Positions 33,592 through 39,090 of a stretch of DNA of 39,090 nucleotides are shown here, piece after piece. Origin of the DNA: a bacterium (lineage in GTDB: Bacteria; Zhuqueibacterota; Zhuqueibacteria; Residuimicrobiales; Krinioviventaceae); the NCBI GenBank assembly GCA_029561455.1, contig JAKQIY010000076.1, positions 145,838-184,927 of the forward strand, in the 5' to 3' direction. Under the pieces are notes generated by a model, which was given only the letters and a program-made list of their open reading frames with translations, was not told the DNA's origin and made no database searches. Made by a program: the position numbers and the translations under genes. Position 1 is the stretch's first letter, and each line of letters starts with the position of its first letter.

Positions 33592-35745
33592 ATGAAATTG
33601 ATACAATCATTGTTATTATTAACTCTCGTAATTTTATGCAGTACAGGTTTGATTCAAGCGGCAACTACGCTCAGCGCTGGTGATATTGCCTTTGTAATGT
33701 TTAATAATGGCGCCGACCCCATGACGTGGGCATGGGTTCCTTTAGTTGATATATCATCAGGCACAACAATCTATTTTACAGATAACGGATGGGATGGTGT
33801 TGATTTAAACGCTTTTGGTTATTCTGAAGCAGATTTAGCTACTAATAATGATGATTACTTGACTTTTGTAACTACCAGTTCTATCTCAAAAGGAACTGTA
33901 ATCTCAGTTTCCGGCACCACATTTTCACCTAGTTACGGTACAGTAACCGCTTATAATACTGCTCCGCCAAGGTCATCTTCGGGAGACCAAATGTTGGCAT
34001 ATCAGGGGTCCTTTGCATCGCCAACATTTATTGCCGGCGTTCATGCCGAATATAATAGTAGTAATTATAACGCCACAACACATTGGAGTGCTACAAATTA
34101 TAGCACAACCCGTGCTTTAGCAACTTCTACATTACCTGAAGGTTTAACGGACGGGACAAATTGTGTTTCCTTATATCCCGCTATAACTGAACAAGACTAT
34201 GCATATTATAGTGGCTCAACATTGTCAGGTACCAAAGCAGTATTATTGACTGCTATTAACAATTATGCGAATTGGACATCCAACAGCACGACCACTTATA
34301 CATGGGAACGAGGGAATTTAACAGTTACCGCATCATATCCGGAGATAAACGTCCAGGGTAACGGCAATACTATTACCGATGGAGATACTGAACCGACAAC
34401 TACCGACCATACCGATTTTAGTTCGGCAGCGGTAACCGGCGGGTCGGTCGTACGCACTTTTACAATTCAAAATACCGGGGCCGGAACTTTAACTTTGGGC
34501 GCCAATGCCGTATCCCTTACCGGCGACGCCGATTTCACAGTTACGGCGCAACCTGCCACATCAGTGGCGGCAAGTGGCAATACTACTTTTCAGGTTACAT
34601 TTGATCCTGCGGCTGCGGGTTTACGTTCAGCTTCAGTCTCCATTGCTAATGATGATAGCAATGAGAATCCCTACAACTTTGATATTCAGGGCACAGGCAC
34701 AGCCGCCATCACCTTTACCGATGGCAGCGCGTTTACCCCAACAGTTTCCGGCGGTTCCGACCGGGCCATTGGTCGTTTTAGTTTAACCGGCGATGGTACA
34801 GGAGCTAATTTAACCGCCGCATCCATCAAACTCAATGGTACCCGCACGGGATTGAGTAATATCAAATTATGGTCATCCGCTAATGCCACCTTTGAATCCG
34901 GCTCCGATACACAATTGGGTTCCACAGTGGTTGCCGATCCCGGCGACGGCAGTTCCGCTTCGTTCTCTTCATTCTCCAGCGCCATCGGTACGAGCGGCAC
35001 ATATTATTTCCTCACCGGCGATATAGCGGCCGGGGCAACAGGTCATGTGCAGGGAGTAATTGTAGGCAATGCTAATTTGACGGTTTCCGGCGGTACTTTG
35101 ACCGGCTCAATTACCAATGCGCTGCTCTCCATCAGTGATGTCTCCCTGCCGGTCGCGCTCGCTTCTTTCACTGCCAATGTGCAGGGCAATGCCATCGTAT
35201 TGAGCTGGGCGACAGCCAGCGAAACCGATAACCTCGGCTTTACCCTGGAACGCGCCGAAGGTAACAGCGCCTGGCAGCCAATAGCGTCGTACCGGACCTG
35301 TGATGCGCTCAAAGGCCAGGGCAATAAATCTACTACAACCAATTATTCCTGGACCGACGCCGGTGTTGCACCGAACAGCGAGTATCGTTACCGTCTGGCC
35401 AATGTGAATACAGCCGGGACTGTTACTATGCACTCCCCCATTGCTGTAACCATGACAGCCCTGCCGCAGAGCACGGAAATGCTGAATGCCTATCCCAATC
35501 CCTTCAACCCGGAAACATCTATCCAATACAATCTACAGCAAGATTCATACGTGACCATCACAGTCTACGATATACTTGGACGGCAGGTAAAAACGCTCTA
35601 CAGCGGCCAGCAGCCGGCCGGAAGTTATCATACCTATTGGAACGGCACCGATGCCGCCGGCGCTAAATCTGCCAGCGGCGCTTATATCCTTCGGATGGAA
35701 ACTGAAAATTTTAAACAAAATAAAAAAATCATGTTATTAAAATAA
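33592..35745 (+). CDS. Array paralogue 6: AGD-type domain + choice-of-anchor-D-like + shared modules + sorting tail
   Basis: This is a 717-residue exported protein. Residues 1-23 are a signal peptide close to that of paralogue 5. Residues about 24-245 are the same AGD-type domain ([34 protein letters not shown]). Residues about 248-370 are an Ig-like domain of the choice-of-anchor-D / ASH kind ([41 protein letters not shown]). Module A runs about 372-518, module B about 520-630 and the FlgD-like tail to 717. The tail is more divergent than its siblings ([19 protein letters not shown]). It combines parts seen singly elsewhere in the array, which supports module exchange. GGAG precedes the ATG. 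Confidence 0.86.
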   Translation: MKLIQSLLLLTLVILCSTGLIQAATTLSAGDIAFVMFNNGADPMTWAWVPLVDISSGTTIYFTDNGWDGVDLNAFGYSEADLATNNDDYLTFVTTSSISKGTVISVSGTTFSPSYGTVTAYNTAPPRSSSGDQMLAYQGSFASPTFIAGVHAEYNSSNYNATTHWSATNYSTTRALATSTLPEGLTDGTNCVSLYPAITEQDYAYYSGSTLSGTKAVLLTAINNYANWTSNSTTTYTWERGNLTVTASYPEINVQGNGNTITDGDTEPTTTDHTDFSSAAVTGGSVVRTFTIQNTGAGTLTLGANAVSLTGDADFTVTAQPATSVAASGNTTFQVTFDPAAAGLRSASVSIANDDSNENPYNFDIQGTGTAAITFTDGSAFTPTVSGGSDRAIGRFSLTGDGTGANLTAASIKLNGTRTGLSNIKLWSSANATFESGSDTQLGSTVVADPGDGSSASFSSFSSAIGTSGTYYFLTGDIAAGATGHVQGVIVGNANLTVSGGTLTGSITNALLSISDVSLPVALASFTANVQGNAIVLSWATASETDNLGFTLERAEGNSAWQPIASYRTCDALKGQGNKSTTTNYSWTDAGVAPNSEYRYRLANVNTAGTVTMHSPIAVTMTALPQSTEMLNAYPNPFNPETSIQYNLQQDSYVTITVYDILGRQVKTLYSGQQPAGSYHTYWNGTDAAGAKSASGAYILRMETENFKQNKKIMLLK

Positions 35746-35884
35746 AAAAATTACTTTTATTTATCAAACAGCACCGGCAATTTCCCGGAATTGTTAGATT
35801 ATTAAAATATAAAATGCTGAAACCGGTAAAAAAAAATACAAAATCAAACATATTTAAAGAATATATTATATTGAAAGGAATTCA

Positions 35885-37225
35885 ATGAAATTGCTACGGA
35901 TTATTTTAACAATATCAATTATGATATTCTGGGGTTCAAGCACATTCTCGGCAACTACACTTGGAGCAGGCGATATTGTTATCCTTGAATTTAACGGTAA
36001 TGGAACGGATGGATTTTCTTTTATGCCGTTGGTTAATTTAAGTGCCGGAACTAAAATTAATTTCACCGACTATGGATGGAATGCAGGGTCAGGTACATTT
36101 AATACTACCGATGAGTCTAGCTCAGGTAATGGCAATATGATAACATATACAGCTTCCGGAGCTGTATCTGCAGGTACAATTATAAGACAGGATGCATCAA
36201 ATGTAGGGGGTGCAGAATTTACACCGCACGCGGACTGGGCTTATAATTATAGTAATCAAAATTATATACACGCATTAATGTCTACCGTTGCAGGACATGA
36301 TGGAATTATTGCATTTCAAGGAACACCCACTTCACCGACTTTTATTTGGGCTTATCAAACTGGTCAATGGAATGGCACAGATTATTACTATTGCTCTGAT
36401 CTTCCAACTGGCTTAACTAATGGGGTAAATGCAATTTACTTTGCGGATTTAGAATCGGGATCAGATTTAACTGTGGATGATGGGTATTATAAGGGTCCTT
36501 ATACAGAAGCGACTGCGGCAGATTGGAGAAGTCGAGTTGCAAATAGTAGTAATTGGACCTCTATTGCATCAGGGACAGCGCCTGCGCTTTTATATCCTAA
36601 CACTTATACTGTTACAGACGCTTCATTGCCTGTTAAATTGTCATCCTTTAATGCTAATTTACTGGGTAATAATATTTTCTTATCCTGGCAAACCGAAAGT
36701 GAAACCGACAACCTCGGCTTTGTCCTGGAACGGGCGGAAGGTAACGGCGCCTGGCAGCCAATCGCTTCTTACAAAACCCATCCGGCGCTAAAAGGTAAAG
36801 GAAATGCTTCAACAACTACCACCTATTCCTTTAGGGACAACACGGTTGCCACCGGTACGGAATACCGCTACCGCCTGGGCGATGTGAATACCGCGGGAGT
36901 TGTAACTATGCACTCCCCCATTGCCGTAACTACAACGGTCCTGCCGCAGAGCACGGCAATGCTGAATGCTTATCCCAATCCTTTCAATCCGGAAACGACT
37001 ATCAACTATCAATTGCACATGGATTCTCAGGTTTCAATTACAGTCTATGACCTGCTGGGACGCACAGTAAAAACATTGATCGATGAGCAGCAGGTTGCCG
37101 GTTCGTACCATGCAATCTGGAATGGCACGGATGAGGCCGGTGCAAAAGCTGCCAGCGGCGCGTACCTGGTGCGGATGCAGACGCAGGAGATTACGCAAAC
37201 GCAGAAAGTATTACTGCTGAAATAA
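35885..37225 (+). CDS. Array paralogue 7: AGD-type domain + module B + sorting tail
   Basis: This is a 446-residue exported protein with the same layout as paralogue 5. Residues 1-22 form a signal peptide ending STFSA. Residues about 23-240 are the AGD-type domain (TTLGAGDIVILEFNGNG, FSFMPLVNLSAGTKINFTDYGW, then HDGIIAFQGTPTSPTFIWA). Module A is absent. Module B (LPVKLSSFNANLLGN) starts about 246 and the FlgD-like tail ([14 protein letters not shown]) covers the last 85. The front domain is more AT-rich than the tail, which resembles paralogue 5, so the two halves seem to have different histories. AAAGGAA precedes the ATG. Confidence 0.85.
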   Translation: MKLLRIILTISIMIFWGSSTFSATTLGAGDIVILEFNGNGTDGFSFMPLVNLSAGTKINFTDYGWNAGSGTFNTTDESSSGNGNMITYTASGAVSAGTIIRQDASNVGGAEFTPHADWAYNYSNQNYIHALMSTVAGHDGIIAFQGTPTSPTFIWAYQTGQWNGTDYYYCSDLPTGLTNGVNAIYFADLESGSDLTVDDGYYKGPYTEATAADWRSRVANSSNWTSIASGTAPALLYPNTYTVTDASLPVKLSSFNANLLGNNIFLSWQTESETDNLGFVLERAEGNGAWQPIASYKTHPALKGKGNASTTTTYSFRDNTVATGTEYRYRLGDVNTAGVVTMHSPIAVTTTVLPQSTAMLNAYPNPFNPETTINYQLHMDSQVSITVYDLLGRTVKTLIDEQQVAGSYHAIWNGTDEAGAKAASGAYLVRMQTQEITQTQKVLLLK

Positions 37226-37280
37226 TCTCCGCAAGCTGGTCAACTTTCACAGAGCATTGACATCTTGACGATAAACAGAT

Positions 37281-37312
37281 GGCTCCGGGATTCAGTTCTG
37301 GAGCCTTTTTTT
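37281..37312 (+). terminator. Rho-independent terminator
   Basis: GGCTCCGG (37281-37288) and CTGGAGCC (37298-37305) form an 8-bp stem with one G-U pair, followed by seven T. It closes the unit ending with paralogue 7. Confidence 0.88.
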
Positions 37313-37672
37313 ATTTGGGGGATTACCATGACCGGACCTTGTAATCTGATATAGCTACCTTTTAAAATAATACTTTGTTAATTTCTTATAAACTATTATC
37401 TTGTAAGGTGAATTAGAATAAACGCTTATCCATACCTCTGGATAAATACATGAAATCAGTTAACCGCTTTCCAACTTGTCAACCACTAATCGGAGCTATA
37501 ACTTTAGCCCAAACAACAATCACTCTTAAATATTCCGGTTATGAAATGATTTCACTACAGGAGATCGACCAACAAAGTATTTTCAGGATATACATAACGA
37601 GTTGACCAGAATAAAAAATCAAGATAGGTAGTAAAAATAAAGACTCTTGACGCACATTGAAAGGAACAACTT
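37313..37672. other. AT-rich intergenic region before paralogue 8
   Basis: No gene is seen in these 360 bases. A small TTATCC/GGATAA hairpin lies near 37426-37445. A promoter for the next gene is expected because a strong terminator precedes this region. Confidence 0.4.
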
Positions 37673-39090
37673 ATGAAATCTCTAAAAATCCTGGCCTTTT
37701 GGCTCATTCTTATTACGCCGGTTTTTGCGCAATATCCAACTCTGCCTTATCATCCAAACACTGTCGAACCTGGTAAATATCCGGCGCCATCATCTCCATT
37801 TCAATATAATGATTATATTACCAATGTAACATTTGCGGGTATTAATAATACCACCGGCGCAGTACTTTGGCGAAATAATTATTCCGGCTCTACCCATGGT
37901 AGCGTAGTCAGGGGGCAGGAGTACACTATTTCCGTAACGGTGAATAGTTCGGGCGCCGATTTTTCATACCAACATATTGATGCTTATATCGATTGGGATC
38001 GAAATGGTGATTGCGGGGGAAAAGCTCCCGATCATGGCGGCTCTGGCGCAATTGCTGCAGAGTGTTATGCATTAGGTAGTGGCGCTTCCCATCCGGCAAC
38101 AATGACTTTCGATATTACAGTACCCAATGATGCTGCCATTGGAACTACCTGGCTGAGAGTAACAGTTGAAGGAGATGCAGCAATTGATGCAGAATCTTAT
38201 CTCGGATATTTTGGTTATGGTGAAATAGAAGAATATGGACTTGAAGTTTCTGCCGGAACCCCTGATGTTACTTTTGCCAACGGCAGCGCCTTTACTCCGG
38301 CAATCACCCTGGGCAGCGCCAACCAGGCTATTGGTCGATTTCAATTGACCGGCAGTATTGCGGGCGCTTCACTGACCGCAGCCTCGATAAAACTCAATGG
38401 TACGCGAACCGGTCTGAGTAATCTGAAATTATGGGGCTCAACCGATGCAACCTTCAATTCCGGTTCCGATACCCAGCTTGGTTCAACGGTGGCTGCCGAT
38501 CCTGGCGACGGCAGTTCGGCGTCGTTCTCCGGCTTTAGCAGCGCTATTGGCACAAGTGGAACGTATTATTTCCTCACCGGCGATGTTTCTGCCGAAGCAA
38601 CCGGTATAGTACAGGGCGTTATCGTAGCTAATGGAAATCTAACCGTATCAGGCGGTACTTTGTCCGGCACAATCACCAACGCCCCGCTCTCCAACGGCGA
38701 TGTGTCCCTGCCGGTCGAACTGGCTTCTTTTACTGCTAAAGTAGAAGGTACAACCATTGTGTTGAACTGGGCGACCGCCAGCGAAACCGACAACCTCGGT
38801 TTTATCCTGGAACGCGCGGCAGGCAACGGCGCATGGCAGCCAATCGCTTCATACAAAACCGATGCGGCGTTAAAAGGCCAGGGCAATGCTTCAACAACCA
38901 CCTCCTATTCCTTTATAGACAACACAATCACTACAGGAACGGAATACCACTATCGCCTGGGTGATGTGAACACTGCCGGGATTGTGACCATGCACTCCCC
39001 CATTTCCGTAACCACAACTGCCCTGCCGCAGAGCACGGCAATGCTGAATGCCTATCCCAATCCGTTCAACCCGGAAACCACGGTGAAATA
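37673..39090 (+). CDS. Array paralogue 8: GEVED-type domain + shared modules, cut by window end
   Basis: The frame starts with ATG at 37673 behind AAGGAA and stays open to the last base, giving 472 visible residues. Residues 1-19 form a signal peptide (KSLKILAFWLILITPVFA). Residues about 43-195 resemble a GEVED domain, with DAYIDWDRNGDC as a possible Ca-binding loop and GEIEEYGLEV in place of the usual signature. Module A follows at about 198-340 (VTFANGSAFTP) and module B from about 345 (LPVELASFTAKV). The sorting tail has begun with [13 protein letters not shown] when the window ends; about 75 more residues are expected. Its N-terminal domain is related to one of the internal domains of paralogue 4, so the same part is used in two positions. 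Confidence 0.87.
   Translation, partial: MKSLKILAFWLILITPVFAQYPTLPYHPNTVEPGKYPAPSSPFQYNDYITNVTFAGINNTTGAVLWRNNYSGSTHGSVVRGQEYTISVTVNSSGADFSYQHIDAYIDWDRNGDCGGKAPDHGGSGAIAAECYALGSGASHPATMTFDITVPNDAAIGTTWLRVTVEGDAAIDAESYLGYFGYGEIEEYGLEVSAGTPDVTFANGSAFTPAITLGSANQAIGRFQLTGSIAGASLTAASIKLNGTRTGLSNLKLWGSTDATFNSGSDTQLGSTVAADPGDGSSASFSGFSSAIGTSGTYYFLTGDVSAEATGIVQGVIVANGNLTVSGGTLSGTITNAPLSNGDVSLPVELASFTAKVEGTTIVLNWATASETDNLGFILERAAGNGAWQPIASYKTDAALKGQGNASTTTSYSFIDNTITTGTEYHYRLGDVNTAGIVTMHSPISVTTTALPQSTAMLNAYPNPFNPETTVK

Noticed and set aside
26798-38901. Recurring minus-strand frames of about 70-125 codons opposite the array genes
   Set aside because: They recur because the shared modules recur; they are antisense shadows and have no starts or ribosome sites in common.
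1-39090. tRNA, rRNA, insertion sequences or prophage genes
   Set aside because: None could be recognised on either strand; no transposase, integrase or phage structural gene pattern was seen.

Overview
The window looks like a chromosomal segment from an uncultured or little-studied bacterium of the FCB supergroup. Calditrichota, KSB1-like, Ignavibacteriota or a related lineage are the likeliest homes. The main evidence is the repeated C-terminal tail on secreted proteins: a Tyr-Pro-Asn-Pro-Phe-Asn-Pro motif followed by a FlgD-like immunoglobulin fold of about 85 residues, which is the type A sorting-domain style of these phyla. Several genes lack a clear Shine-Dalgarno site and some start with TTG. 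No rRNA, tRNA, CRISPR array, prophage or transposase was recognised. The assignment to a lineage is inference.

Positions 1-14100 are mostly housekeeping and metabolic genes. On the minus strand there is a short asparaginase-domain protein followed by a partial esterase. On the plus strand come greA behind a strong hairpin leader, a Tat-type FAD oxidoreductase of the phytoene-desaturase/carotenoid-isomerase type, and a GH5 glycoside hydrolase. On the minus strand again are an NhaD-like antiporter coupled to an eIF2B-alpha-like protein, a two-gene unit of a J-domain-like protein and a protein made of about thirteen 25-residue Trp/Asp-rich repeats, and a mutL-miaA pair with overlapping ends. A Phd/PIN toxin-antitoxin pair follows on the plus strand.

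Positions 14100-20100 hold a palindromic intergenic repeat, a SMUG2-like uracil-DNA glycosylase gene broken by one in-frame TAA, a 905-residue secreted repeat protein with a sorting tail, and a lipoprotein overlapping a transglutaminase-like lipoprotein. A structured 73-base hairpin lies in front of the lipoprotein pair.

Positions 20339-39090 are a one-way run of secreted proteins on the plus strand. It starts with a fusion of an amidohydrolase, a seven-unit Kelch-like propeller and a sorting tail. It continues as an array of eight paralogues, the last cut by the window edge. Each array member carries a different N-terminal part: LamG plus Fn3, a short Cys-containing domain, GLUG repeats, a cadherin-like plus GEVED pair, a lone GEVED-type domain, or one of three copies of an unnamed Ala-Gly-Asp-started domain. 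These are joined to one or two shared modules and the same sorting tail. Near-identical DNA in the tails of two non-adjacent members points to recent recombination. I regard this array as the most interesting part of the window: it looks like a locus that builds new surface or secreted proteins by changing the front end on a constant export/anchoring end.
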